Notes: generated by a model from the sequence alone, not told the origin. Shown: positions 8,479 through 17,083, counted from the first letter of the stretch. The stretch: 44,761 bases of DNA from Candidatus Segatella caccae (GCA_900556395.1 USOQ01000012.1:1-44761), one strand, 5' to 3'. Made by a program: numbers and translations.

Positions 8479-9459
8479 TTATAAATCCCAACCTACAGCG
8501 CTGGCACCTAAAACGGCTGCAGAACTACCATCGAGGGTAGAAACGAGGAACTTAGCCTTGCCCTTGAAGACAGACAGAACTGAGTTGTCGTAAGACTCCT
8601 TGAGAGGTTTCATTAGTAAGTCGCCAGCCTTGGTAAGACCACCGAAGAAGACGAAAGCCTCAGGAGAAGCGAATGCTGCGAAGTCGGCACAAGCCTCACC
8701 GAGCATCTTGCCAGTGAAGTCGTACACGCGCTTAGCCAAAGCGTCGCCCTTGCTGGCAGCAATACTTACCTCGTAAGAAGTGATGTCCTCAGGTTTCAAC
8801 TCACGGAGCAATGATGGCTCGTCGCTCTTCTCGAGGAATTCACGAGCAGTGCGAGCTACACCCGTAGCAGAGCAGTAAGCCTCGAGGCAACCTGTACGAC
8901 CACAACCGCATGGGCGACCTTCCTTGCCACGTACCATGATGACATGGCCCAACTCGCCAGCAAAACCATCGCTACCATACACCATCTTACCATCAATAAC
9001 GATACCAGAGCCTACGCCTGTACCCAATGTGATGTCGATGAAATTCTTCATACCACGTGCTGCACCATAAGTCATCTCGCCCAATGCTGCAGCATTGGCA
9101 TCATTGGTGAGAGCAACGGGCAGACCACCGAGAGCCTTGCTGAAGAGGTCAGCCAAAGGAACAACACAGGTGTGAGCCCAAGGCAGGTTAGGAGCAAACT
9201 CGATAGTGCCTTTGTAGAAGTTACCATTAGGAGCACCGATACCCATCGCTTTGATTTTGTCAATGCCACCTACAGTGTCAATAATAGGTTGTAATGCTTC
9301 GACTGCAGCTTTTACATAGTCTTCTACATTGTCAAAACCGCCAGTCTTGATGGCTGTCGTTGCTTTAATCTCACCACGTGCATCCACGATGCCGAAAACA
9401 GAGTTGGTTCCACCAAGGTCTAAGCCAATTACATATGGCTTTAAAGTATTTTCTGTCAT
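8479..9459 (-). CDS. ROK-family sugar kinase, probable glucokinase
   Basis: The 326-residue cytoplasmic protein is a ROK kinase that phosphorylates a hexose with ATP. The ATP-binding DLGGTNS lies at 14-20. The catalytic Asp is in LTNDANAAALGE, the second phosphate loop is LGTGVGSG, and the ROK zinc motif is GRPCGCGRTGCLEAYCSA. There is no DNA-binding N-terminal extension, so it is an enzyme and not a ROK repressor. Length is normal for glucokinases of this group; N-acetylmannosamine or fructose could also be substrates. It is monocistronic, with a consensus promoter upstream and a terminator downstream. Confidence 0.9.
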   Translation of the reverse strand: MTENTLKPYVIGLDLGGTNSVFGIVDARGEIKATTAIKTGGFDNVEDYVKAAVEALQPIIDTVGGIDKIKAMGIGAPNGNFYKGTIEFAPNLPWAHTCVVPLADLFSKALGGLPVALTNDANAAALGEMTYGAARGMKNFIDITLGTGVGSGIVIDGKMVYGSDGFAGELGHVIMVRGKEGRPCGCGRTGCLEAYCSATGVARTAREFLEKSDEPSLLRELKPEDITSYEVSIAASKGDALAKRVYDFTGKMLGEACADFAAFASPEAFVFFGGLTKAGDLLMKPLKESYDNSVLSVFKGKAKFLVSTLDGSSAAVLGASAVGWDL

Positions 9460-9501
9460 GTTGTTGTGTTTTTTAATAAGTTAGAATTTTTTATTTTGAT
9501 G

Positions 9502-9533
9502 GCAAAGATAAGAAAAAAAAAGTACAGAACAAA
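9502..9533 (-). promoter_or_regulatory. Full consensus promoter of the ROK kinase
   Basis: On the minus strand TTTG (9530-9533), a 19-base spacer and TATCTTTGC (9502-9510) match the Bacteroidetes -33/-7 consensus at the expected distance. The predicted leader is about 37 bases. Confidence 0.8.
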
Positions 9534-9573
9534 GTTTTAGAGAGAAAAATTACGTTGTATGCTTAAAAAATTG

Positions 9574-9582
9574 TATCTTTGC
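9574..9582 (+). promoter_or_regulatory. -7 box abutting the LysE-type start codon
   Basis: TATCTTTGC ends 7 bases before the ATG at 9590. If transcription starts 4-7 bases after the box, the mRNA has a leader of only about 2-4 bases, so it would be practically leaderless. This promoter probably drives the run through tsaC. Confidence 0.6.
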
Positions 9583-9589
9583 ACCTTGT

Positions 9590-10267
9590 ATGAATTCATT
9601 GTTTCCGATAGAGATAAACATCCTTGATTTTATTTTCAAGGGTATTATCATAGGTATTATTGCCTCAGCCCCGATGGGGCCTGTTGGCATCTTGTGTATT
9701 CAGCGTACTTTGAACAAAGGACGCTGGTTTGGTTTTGTGACGGGCATAGGTGCAGCAGTCAGTGATATAGTGTATGCTATGTTTACGGGTTTAGGTATGA
9801 GCTTTGTGATGGATTTTGTCAACAATGCACAAAACAAATTCTATCTCCAGCTATTTGGAAGTTTGCTTCTCCTGATCTTTGGAGTGTATTGCTTCAAGAG
9901 TAATCCAACGAGGAATATGCATCAGAGTAGTAACAAGCAGGGTACTTTGTTTCATAATGCCTTTACGGCTTTCTTGGTAACCCTCTCCAATCCGCTCATC
10001 GTATTCCTCTTCATGGCAACCTTTGCACAGTTTGCCTTTGTCGTTCCCGATATGCCTATAGAGATGGGAGTTGGCTATCTCAGCATTGTATTTGGTGCTT
10101 TGCTTTGGTGGTTTGGACTCACATGGTTGATTGATAAGATAAGAGGTAAGTTTGATACCAACGGCATCCTTATTATTAATAGGGTGATAGGTAGTGTGGT
10201 GATTATCTTCTCAGTGATAGCATTGATAGGTACCATGTTCAACCTTTACCACTTGCCTGAGTTTTAG
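9590..10267 (+). CDS. LysE-family inner-membrane exporter
   Basis: This 225-residue protein has about six hydrophobic segments and resembles LysE/RhtB exporters, which extrude amino acids or related small molecules in exchange for protons. The N-terminal signature is SAPMGPVGILCIQRTLNKG, followed by a glycine-rich second helix (GFVTGIGAAVSD). The third region has the conserved TLSNPLIVFLF. Length is typical. The substrate cannot be told from the sequence. It starts the plus-strand run that continues with DUF4924, 53 bases downstream. Confidence 0.85.
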   Translation: MNSLFPIEINILDFIFKGIIIGIIASAPMGPVGILCIQRTLNKGRWFGFVTGIGAAVSDIVYAMFTGLGMSFVMDFVNNAQNKFYLQLFGSLLLLIFGVYCFKSNPTRNMHQSSNKQGTLFHNAFTAFLVTLSNPLIVFLFMATFAQFAFVVPDMPIEMGVGYLSIVFGALLWWFGLTWLIDKIRGKFDTNGILIINRVIGSVVIIFSVIALIGTMFNLYHLPEF

Positions 10268-10320
10268 ACAGAGAGGTGCAGCGCCCTCTTGAATTTCAAT
10301 AGTTCTATTTTCACCAATTT

Positions 10321-10869
10321 ATGTTTATAGCACAAGAGTTAAGAAAGAAGAGCATAGCAGAGTACCTGCTATATATGTGGCAGGTGGAGGATATCATCCG
10401 CGCCTATGGATGCTCATTGCCTGTCATTCGCAAGCAATATATCGACCGTTTCGATTATACCGATGATCAGAAAGCAGAAGAATTAGACTGGTTTGGTAAT
10501 CTTATCAGAATGATCAACGAGGAAGGTAAGCGTGAGTCTGGTCATCTTGATATCAACCGCGTATTGCTGAAAGATGTCATCGATTTGCATCATATGCTTC
10601 TGCAGAGTAGTAAGTTCCCTATCTATAATGCCGAATATTATAAGGTGTTGCCTTATATTGTAGAATTGCGTAATAAGGGTGACAAAGAGGTGAACGAGAT
10701 AGAGACTTGTCTGGATGCCCTTTATGGTGTGATGATGTTGCGATTGCAGAAGAAAGAGATAACCCCCGAAACTGCTCGCGCCGTACAAGAAATCAGTGTC
10801 TTTATCGGCTTATTGAGTGATTATTATATCAAAGACCGTACTGAGGGTCTGAAATTTGAAGACGATTAA
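10321..10869 (+). CDS. DUF4924 family protein
   Basis: The 182-residue, probably cytoplasmic and mostly helical protein matches what I know of DUF4924, a Bacteroidetes family of unknown role. It begins MFIAQELRKKSIAEYLLYMW and has no signal peptide, membrane segment or catalytic motif. It is rich in charged residues. Only 17 bases separate it from prfC, so it is probably co-expressed with translation factors. Confidence 0.75.
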   Translation: MFIAQELRKKSIAEYLLYMWQVEDIIRAYGCSLPVIRKQYIDRFDYTDDQKAEELDWFGNLIRMINEEGKRESGHLDINRVLLKDVIDLHHMLLQSSKFPIYNAEYYKVLPYIVELRNKGDKEVNEIETCLDALYGVMMLRLQKKEITPETARAVQEISVFIGLLSDYYIKDRTEGLKFEDD

Positions 10870-10886
10870 TATTTAGGACAACCATT

Positions 10887-12473
10887 ATGAAAGAGATTGA
10901 AAGAAGAAGAACCTTTGCCATTATCTCTCACCCTGATGCAGGTAAAACAACCCTTACTGAGAAGTTCCTTCTCTTTGGTGGACAGATACAGGTGGCAGGT
11001 GCCGTAAAAAATAATAAGATTCGTAAGACAGCCACTTCCGACTGGATGGATATAGAGAAGCAGCGTGGTATCTCTGTTTCTACATCTGTGATGGAGTTTG
11101 ACTACTTGCCTGATGGCGAGCAGGGCGATCCTTACAAGGTAAATATCCTTGATACTCCTGGTCACCAGGACTTTGCTGAGGATACTTATCGCACCTTGAC
11201 TGCTGTCGATTCTGCCATTATCGTGGTCGACTCTGCCAAGGGTGTAGAGGCACAGACGCGTAAGTTGATGGAAGTTTGTCGCATGCGCAACACCCCCGTG
11301 ATCATCTTTATTAATAAGATGGACCGCGAAGGTCGTGATGCCTTTGATGTGCTCGATGAACTTGAGGAAGAGCTCAAAATCAAGGTTCGCCCATTGAGCT
11401 GGCCTATCGGTCAGGGTGCTCGCTTCAAAGGTGTATATAATATCTATGAACAGCAGCTCAACCTCTTCACTCCTAACAAACAGCGCGTAACAGAGAAGGT
11501 AGAGGTGGATGTCAACTCCGATGCTCTCGACCAGCATGTGGGCGAGCGTGAGGCGCAGCAGTTGCGTGAAGACTTGGAGTTGGTGGATGGTGTATATCCT
11601 GAGTTTGACGTAGAGACTTATCGTTCAGCAGAGGTAGCTCCTGTGTTCTTTGGTTCTGCGCTCAACAACTTTGGTGTACAGGAACTCCTCGACTGCTTTG
11701 TCAAGATAGCTCCTTCTCCAAAGCCTACACAGGCAGAAGAACGACTGGTGAAGCCTGAGGAAAACAAGTTTACAGGCTTCATTTTCAAGATTACCGCTAA
11801 TATTGACCCTAACCACCGCTCTTGTATTGCATTCTGCAAGATCTGTTCAGGCAAGTTTGTTCGTAATCAGCCTTATCTGCATATCCGATTAGGTAAAACC
11901 GTGCGCTTCTCTTCGCCAACCCAGTTTATGGCGCAGCGTAAGAGCACCATCGATGAAGCCTATCCTGGCGATATTGTAGGTCTGCCCGACAATGGAATCT
12001 TTAAAATTGGTGATACGTTGACAGAAGGCGAGCAACTTCATTTCCGCGGTTTGCCATCATTCTCACCATTGCTGTTTAAGTATATTGAGAACGATGACCC
12101 TATGAAGAGCAAGCAGTTCCAGAAAGGATTGGAACAGTTGATGAACGAAGGTGTGGCTCAGTTGTTTGTCAATCAGTTTAATGGTCGTCGCATTGTAGGA
12201 ACCGTAGGACAGTTGCAATTTGAAGTTATCCAATATCGTTTGGAGAACGAGTACAACGCCAAGTGTCGTTGGGAGCCCGTGCATCTGCATAAAGCCTGCT
12301 GGATAGAGGCAGACGATGCAAAAGAACTCGAAAACTTCAAGAAGCGCAAGTATCAGTATATGGCTAAGGACATAGAGGGTAGGGATGTATTCCTTGCCGA
12401 CTCAGGCTATGTGCTGAGTATGGCACAGCAGGACTTTGAGCATATTAAGTTCCACTTTACATCCGAGTTTTAA
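10887..12473 (+). CDS. prfC: Peptide chain release factor 3
   Basis: RF3 is the GTPase that removes RF1/RF2 from the ribosome after peptide release. The 528-residue length is as in other bacteria. The GTP-binding motifs are all present: SHPDAGKTTLTEK at 14-26, the switch threonine in QRGISVSTSVM, DTPGHQDF and NKMDRE. The later FTGFIFKI and C-terminal HFTSEF are RF3 hallmarks that separate it from EF-G and from BipA/LepA. It lies within the run LysE - DUF4924 - prfC - ClC - fmt - tsaC. Confidence 0.97.
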   Translation: MKEIERRRTFAIISHPDAGKTTLTEKFLLFGGQIQVAGAVKNNKIRKTATSDWMDIEKQRGISVSTSVMEFDYLPDGEQGDPYKVNILDTPGHQDFAEDTYRTLTAVDSAIIVVDSAKGVEAQTRKLMEVCRMRNTPVIIFINKMDREGRDAFDVLDELEEELKIKVRPLSWPIGQGARFKGVYNIYEQQLNLFTPNKQRVTEKVEVDVNSDALDQHVGEREAQQLREDLELVDGVYPEFDVETYRSAEVAPVFFGSALNNFGVQELLDCFVKIAPSPKPTQAEERLVKPEENKFTGFIFKITANIDPNHRSCIAFCKICSGKFVRNQPYLHIRLGKTVRFSSPTQFMAQRKSTIDEAYPGDIVGLPDNGIFKIGDTLTEGEQLHFRGLPSFSPLLFKYIENDDPMKSKQFQKGLEQLMNEGVAQLFVNQFNGRRIVGTVGQLQFEVIQYRLENEYNAKCRWEPVHLHKACWIEADDAKELENFKKRKYQYMAKDIEGRDVFLADSGYVLSMAQQDFEHIKFHFTSEF

Positions 12474-12531
12474 GACACTCATTTTAAACTATCAGTAGTA
12501 GGACACTTTTATCAAACAGTAATAAGACACG

Positions 12532-14331
12532 ATGGATGAATTGACAGAACATCAGGGTATGATGACAAAGATTGTCGCCTGGCAGAAGGAGCATATCTCC
12601 GACCGCCAGATGACCTTGATATTGGCTTTCGTCATAGGCTTGTTAGCATCATTGGCAGGTTATTTTCTGCATGGAATCGTACATGAGATACAAGTACTGC
12701 TTACAGCGGGCTTTGTGAAGAACACTTACAACCTGCTCTTCCTGCTCTTCCCGATTGTGGGTATTTATCTCACATCACTCTTTATCAAGTATGTGGTGCG
12801 CGACAATATTTCGCATGGTATTACACGCGTGCTCTATGCCATCTCTACCAAGAACTCCAAGTTGCGTGGTCATAACTGTTGGTCGTCGGTGGTAGCTTCG
12901 GGTATCACTATTGGCTTTGGAGGTTCGGTAGGAGCCGAGGCTCCTATTGTGCTTACAGGTTCAGCCATCGGTTCCAACTTGGGACAGATATTCCGAATGG
13001 ACAAGAAGACGATGATACTATTGGTGGGATGTGGAGCCAGTGCTGCTATTGCAGGAATCTTTAAGGCACCGATAGCCGGACTCGTCTTTACGCTCGAGGT
13101 GCTGATGGTCGACCTGTCTATGGCTTCGCTCTTACCCATCCTTATCTCATGTGTCACAGCTACCTGTTTCACCTATATCTTGATGGGTGATAAGTCGCTC
13201 TTCGACTTTACGCTTACATCACCTTGGGTGCTCGACCGTGCTCCCGTGTGTATCCTCTTGGGGATCTTCTGCGGTTTTGTTAGTCTTTATTTTATGCGTA
13301 CCATGTCGGCTTGCGAGGGTATGTTTGCTCGACTGAGCCATCGTCCTTATGTCAAACTTTTATTGGGTGGACTCATTCTTAGTAGTCTGATATTCCTCTT
13401 TCCTTCACTCTATGGAGAAGGATATTCGGCAGTAAATATCCTGTTGAAGGGTAGGACAGAGGCCGACTGGGGACAGGTGATGAGTAATTCGCTCTTCTAT
13501 GGGCATAGTCATCTGCTCATCGTTTATATCGCACTCGTAACCTTTACCAAGGTGTTTGCTACTTCAGCAACCAATGGCAGTGGTGGATGTGGTGGAACCT
13601 TTGCGCCTTCGCTCTTTATCGGAGGCTTTGCTGGTTTCTTCTTCTCCCGCTTCTGGAATGTCAATGAGATAGGTGTTTATGTGCCAGAGCAGAACTTTAC
13701 GCTCATGGGTATGGCGGGAGTGATGACGGGTGTTATGCACGCTCCCCTTACAGGTATCTTCCTTATTGCAGAGCTCACTGGTGGTTATCAGCTCTTTATG
13801 CCCTTGATGATAGTTTGTATCTCGTCTTATCTCACCATCAACATCTTTGAGGGGCACAGTATTTATGCTTTGCGATTGGCCAGAGAGGGCAAACTCTTAA
13901 CTCATCACATAGACCGTGCTGCTCTCACACTGATGAGTATGCAGAGCGTTATCGAGAAGGATTATCATCCAGTGCAACCTGATTTACCCATGGGTAAACT
14001 CGTGGCAGAGATTAGTCGAAGCAACAATAATTTCTTGCCCGTTGTGGATAAGGGAGGTGTTCTGTTGGGAGTGATAGACATCACGCGCATACGACATATC
14101 ATTTTCCGTTCAGAGCTTTACAGTCGTTTTACGGTCAGACAACTGATGTTACAGCCCTCGGCTGTATTTACCGACCATGAGCCTATGGACGAGGTGATGA
14201 AGAAGTTTGATCAGACGGATGCTGCGCAGTTGCCTGTAGTAGATACAAGTGGAGTACTTATTGGTTATATCAGCCGTACCAAAATGTATGGTGTGTATCG
14301 CCAGATTATTGCAGATATGTCGGCAGAGTAA
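12532..14331 (+). CDS. ClC-type chloride channel/antiporter with tandem CBS domains
   Basis: The 599-residue inner-membrane protein has the ClC fold: about ten hydrophobic helices to residue ~440, then two CBS domains (~455-595) that usually bind adenine nucleotides and gate the transporter. The selectivity-filter region reads GGSVGAEAPIV at 130-140, with E137 in the place of the gating glutamate; the common GREGP is therefore GAEAP here. The second filter motif is GGTFAPSLFIGG. It begins 58 bases after prfC and ends 29 bases before fmt. Whether it is a channel or a Cl-/H+ exchanger cannot be decided by eye. Confidence 0.93.
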   Translation: MDELTEHQGMMTKIVAWQKEHISDRQMTLILAFVIGLLASLAGYFLHGIVHEIQVLLTAGFVKNTYNLLFLLFPIVGIYLTSLFIKYVVRDNISHGITRVLYAISTKNSKLRGHNCWSSVVASGITIGFGGSVGAEAPIVLTGSAIGSNLGQIFRMDKKTMILLVGCGASAAIAGIFKAPIAGLVFTLEVLMVDLSMASLLPILISCVTATCFTYILMGDKSLFDFTLTSPWVLDRAPVCILLGIFCGFVSLYFMRTMSACEGMFARLSHRPYVKLLLGGLILSSLIFLFPSLYGEGYSAVNILLKGRTEADWGQVMSNSLFYGHSHLLIVYIALVTFTKVFATSATNGSGGCGGTFAPSLFIGGFAGFFFSRFWNVNEIGVYVPEQNFTLMGMAGVMTGVMHAPLTGIFLIAELTGGYQLFMPLMIVCISSYLTINIFEGHSIYALRLAREGKLLTHHIDRAALTLMSMQSVIEKDYHPVQPDLPMGKLVAEISRSNNNFLPVVDKGGVLLGVIDITRIRHIIFRSELYSRFTVRQLMLQPSAVFTDHEPMDEVMKKFDQTDAAQLPVVDTSGVLIGYISRTKMYGVYRQIIADMSAE

Positions 14332-14360
14332 CCGTTTCACAGGAAATAAGAGAAAGAAAA

Positions 14361-15347
14361 ATGATGGAGAAGAAAGATTTAAGAATTATCTTTATGGGAA
14401 CCCCCGAGTTTGCGGTGGAATCCCTCAAAAGCCTTGTGGAAGGCGGATATCATGTCGTGGCTGTCGTCACCCAACCCGACAAACCCGTAGGTCGTCATCA
14501 AGACACGTTGCAGGCTCCTCCTGTGAAGCAGTATGCTTTATCACAGGGATTGCCCGTCTTGCAGCCTGTCAAGATGAAAGATCCCGACTTTATAGAAGCC
14601 TTGCGTCGTTATGAGGCGGATCTTCAAGTTGTTGTGGCCTTCCGTATGTTGCCTGAAATCGTTTGGGCTATGCCTCGTTTTGGAACATTCAATGTGCATG
14701 CTGCCCTGTTACCACAATATCGTGGTGCTGCCCCTATCAACTGGGCTGTCATCAATGGAGAGACACAGACAGGTGTTACCACCTTCTTCCTCGATCATGA
14801 TATTGATACAGGGCGTATTATCATGCAGGAACCTTTTACCATTCCCGATGAGGCTGATGTAGAGTATGTTTACGACGGATTGATGCATCTGGGTGCAGGT
14901 ATTGCCATCAAGACAATAGACCTGTTGTTGGCATCAGATGGAAACATTGCTTCTATAGCACAGGAAGACTTAGAGGCACAGCATGGTGTGTTGCATCATG
15001 CTCCTAAGATATTCAAGGAGACTTGCCGCATCGCTGTAGGGCAGCCTGTTAAGAAGGTTTACGACTTTGTTCGTGGTCTATCTCCCTATCCAGGGGCTTG
15101 GACAGAGATGCAGAAAGCAGAAGGAAAGCTACAAGTGCTGAAGGTATTTAAGAGCACGAAGACGGGAAAGGCTATTCCCGCTGGGACAACTCCTGGAACA
15201 CTTCGGGTGGAAGGTAAGTCACTGCTTTTGGCGTGTGCTGATGAGTGGTTGCAGCTCGATGTTATCCAGATAAGTGGCAAGAAGAGAATGGAAGCCAAAG
15301 ATTTCCTTAATGGTGTACGCGATATCGAATCTTATCATGTAATATAG
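14361..15347 (+). CDS. fmt: Methionyl-tRNA formyltransferase
   Basis: Fmt formylates the methionine on initiator tRNA using 10-formyl-tetrahydrofolate. The 328-residue length is typical. The N-terminus has FMGTPEFAVESLKSL, the catalytic core has FNVHAALLPQYRGAAPINWA (Asn, His and the conserved loop), and the folate-binding side has FFLDHDIDTG. The C-terminal tRNA-binding OB-like domain is present (VRGLSPYPGAWTEM). Two ATGs are adjacent (14361 and 14364); a purine-rich AGGAAATAAGAGAAAG lies upstream. It pairs with tsaC 26 bases downstream. Confidence 0.97.
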   Translation: MMEKKDLRIIFMGTPEFAVESLKSLVEGGYHVVAVVTQPDKPVGRHQDTLQAPPVKQYALSQGLPVLQPVKMKDPDFIEALRRYEADLQVVVAFRMLPEIVWAMPRFGTFNVHAALLPQYRGAAPINWAVINGETQTGVTTFFLDHDIDTGRIIMQEPFTIPDEADVEYVYDGLMHLGAGIAIKTIDLLLASDGNIASIAQEDLEAQHGVLHHAPKIFKETCRIAVGQPVKKVYDFVRGLSPYPGAWTEMQKAEGKLQVLKVFKSTKTGKAIPAGTTPGTLRVEGKSLLLACADEWLQLDVIQISGKKRMEAKDFLNGVRDIESYHVI

Positions 15348-15373
15348 AAAACAACATAATCTTATTAGGTATT

Positions 15374-15946
15374 ATGACACAGCAAGAAGACATTAAAAAT
15401 GCAGTGGAATGTATGCGCAAAGGTGGAATAATCCTCTATCCCACAGATACAGTATGGGGTATAGGTTGTGATGCTACCAATGCAGAGGCAGTGGCAAAAG
15501 TCTATCAAATCAAGCATCGTGAAGACTCTAAGGCTCTTATTTGTTTGGTGGACAGTGCTGACAGAATGGCTCGTTATTTCCGCAATGTGCCTCAGGTGGC
15601 ATGGGATTTTATCGATGCAGCTATGCCTGTAAAGCCTACAACCGTTATTCTCGACGATGCAACAGGTGTTGCAAATAATCTTGTGGCAGAGGATGGTAGT
15701 TTGGCTATGCGAGTAACTTATGAGCCTTTTAGTAAAGAACTTTGCTATCGTTTTCAGAAACCATTGGTAAGCACCAGTGCGAATGTGAGCGGTGAGCCTG
15801 CTGCTCAGAATTATCGTGATATAGTTCCTGAGATATTAGAGGCTGTAGATTATGTCTGCTGGACTCGACGACAGGAACACAAACCTCACACCCCATCAAG
15901 TATTGTTAAGTTGAGCAGGAATGGTGAGGTGAAGGTGATTAGATAA
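15374..15946 (+). CDS. tsaC: L-threonylcarbamoyladenylate synthase
   Basis: This 190-residue Sua5/YrdC/YciO enzyme makes threonylcarbamoyl-AMP from threonine, bicarbonate and ATP, the first step to t6A in tRNAs that read ANN codons. The signature GGIILYPTDTVWGIGCD lies near the start, followed by KHREDSKALICLV and the STSANVSGEPA motif. It has only the YrdC domain and no Sua5 C-terminal extension. It ends the translation-linked run and is followed by a strong hairpin. Confidence 0.93.
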   Translation: MTQQEDIKNAVECMRKGGIILYPTDTVWGIGCDATNAEAVAKVYQIKHREDSKALICLVDSADRMARYFRNVPQVAWDFIDAAMPVKPTTVILDDATGVANNLVAEDGSLAMRVTYEPFSKELCYRFQKPLVSTSANVSGEPAAQNYRDIVPEILEAVDYVCWTRRQEHKPHTPSSIVKLSRNGEVKVIR

Positions 15947-15979
15947 GAATGAAAAGCAAAAAGTGATTATTAAAAAGGA

Positions 15980-16026
15980 AAGCCATATATTACCTGTAAG
16001 TGACGCAGGATAATATATGGCTTTTG
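15980..16026. terminator. Strong hairpin after tsaC
   Basis: AAGCCATATATTA followed by CCTG (15980-15996) pairs with CAGG plus TAATATATGGCTT (16006-16023) with one bulged A, then TTTTG on the plus strand. On the minus strand the stem is followed by TTCCTTTTTAATA, so it may also stop transcripts from the convergent B3/4 gene. Confidence 0.85.
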
Positions 16027-16116
16027 TTTATATTTCCAATTATGGAGATGGTGTGGATGCATGTCTTATACTTCGTTATAGCATACTTGAAGCAATCTTC
16101 AATTCTGATACTTCAT

Positions 16117-16782
16117 TTACTGATATATGAAGTAGTTTCCACCATCACTGTTAGCATATTTTCTTAGAAGCTCTTGTATGAATTTGGCATTGGCTTTTAC
16201 TTGTTCTTCGTTGCCGTCATAGCCATTGATTAATACAACTAAGTGAGAGGTTTTTAAACTCATTTTTGTGCGTTCGTTGTCACTGGTGGGAGTTCCTACG
16301 CCACCTTGGTTGTCTCGGTATACAGGCAATCCTTCTATGTTGATGTTACCCCTTCCTATGCCTTCATAGGGCTCGCCTGCTTTACCAACGCCCAAGGTCA
16401 GTGTGTCGCCAACAAATTTGTCTGCATCAAAACCACCGATGCTATAGCCAAAGGCAATGCTTGCTAAGTTGACCAAATCGACTAACGTGTCTCTTTGATA
16501 CAGTTCTTTGCCTTGCAACATTCTGCGAATGAGAGCTTCTGATGCAGGGCGATAGCGAGAAGGATCTTTGCCACAGGCGCGGTATACTTTACGTGTAGCT
16601 GCGATACCGCTCATGGTTTTCAATGATTCGGTAGTGAGTTGTTCTCTGTATTTCTCACCTAATTGATGAATCTCATTCCATAATTCCTCGCAGTAAGGAG
16701 TGTTTACTACGTATGCTTCTACGCAAGCGCCAACAAATTGGGGGCATACAGTTTCTATTTCTTGTGATACGATGATATTCAT
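16117..16782 (-). CDS. B3/4 domain protein (PheT-like tRNA-editing domain)
   Basis: The 221-residue protein resembles the free-standing B3/B4 editing domain of phenylalanyl-tRNA synthetase beta chains. Such proteins are thought to hydrolyse mischarged aminoacyl-tRNA or recognise odd amino acids. Recognisable parts are the TRKVYRACGKDPSRYRPAS stretch and the YEGIGRGNINIEGLPVYRDN region. The reading frame continues upstream to 16989, but that extension is the tRNA-His gene and a terminator. The ATG at 16782 has a purine-rich AAAAAGAAGAAAG before it and a -7 box at 16821-16829, so it is the real start. The substrate is not known. Confidence 0.85.
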   Translation of the reverse strand: MNIIVSQEIETVCPQFVGACVEAYVVNTPYCEELWNEIHQLGEKYREQLTTESLKTMSGIAATRKVYRACGKDPSRYRPASEALIRRMLQGKELYQRDTLVDLVNLASIAFGYSIGGFDADKFVGDTLTLGVGKAGEPYEGIGRGNINIEGLPVYRDNQGGVGTPTSDNERTKMSLKTSHLVVLINGYDGNEEQVKANAKFIQELLRKYANSDGGNYFIYQ

Positions 16783-16820
16783 ACTTTCTTCTTTTTTATA
16801 GTAGATGATTGATTTGGATT

Positions 16821-16829
16821 GCAAAAATA
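16821..16829 (-). promoter_or_regulatory. -7 promoter box for the B3/4 gene
   Basis: The minus strand reads TATTTTTGC, between the tRNA-His terminator and the B3/4 start, giving a leader of about 35 bases. No -33 at normal spacing. It shows the gene is transcribed separately from the tRNA. Confidence 0.5.
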
Positions 16830-16874
16830 CAAAATCTTTTTGTAGTAGGGAAGAATAGATAATACAAAAACAAG

Positions 16875-16906
16875 AAACCCCGTAAAACTTTCGTTTTACA
16901 GGGTTT
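16875..16906 (-). terminator. Terminator of tRNA-His
   Basis: A 14-bp stem (16875-16888 with 16893-16906, one G.T pair) closes a GAAA loop when read on the minus strand and is followed by CTTGTTTTTG. It begins 7 bases after the tRNA 3' end. Confidence 0.9.
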
Positions 16907-16912
16907 ATCCTG

Positions 16913-16987
16913 GGTGGAAGGTGGGACTCGAACCCACGACATTCAGAACCACAATCTGACGCTCTAACCAACTGAACTACGTCCACC
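16913..16987 (-). tRNA. tRNA-His (GTG)
   Basis: Read on the minus strand the sequence folds into a cloverleaf: acceptor GTGGACG, D-arm GTTC/GAGC, anticodon stem TCAGA/TCTGA with loop TTGTGGT giving anticodon GTG, and T-arm GTGGG/CCCAC with loop TTCGAGT. The extra G-1 typical of tRNA-His is encoded (16987) opposite C73. A 3' CCA is not encoded in full. Pair 6:67 of the acceptor stem is a C-U mismatch. A consensus promoter precedes it and a terminator follows. Confidence 0.96.
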
Positions 16988-17024
16988 ATGTTGCTTTATT
17001 AGGAGTTGTTCCTTTTAAGCGAGT

Positions 17025-17057
17025 GCAAAGGTACGGAATTTATTTGGATTGACCAAA
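17025..17057 (-). promoter_or_regulatory. Full consensus promoter of tRNA-His
   Basis: On the minus strand TTTG (17054-17057), a 20-base spacer and TACCTTTGC (17025-17033) match the Bacteroidetes consensus exactly in spacing. It is one of the best promoters in the window, as expected for a stable RNA. Confidence 0.85.
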
Positions 17058-17083
17058 CAAATTCCGTATTTTTTTAAAAAAAA

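Noticed and set aside
16109..16134. TACTTCAT/ATGAAGTA hairpin at the end of the B3/4 gene
   Set aside because: It overlaps the coding end, lacks a T-run and is weaker than the hairpin at 15980-16023.
16783..16989. N-terminal extension of the B3/4 protein
   Set aside because: The first part is the tRNA-His gene and its terminator translated by chance; a promoter box and purine-rich site support the ATG at 16782.
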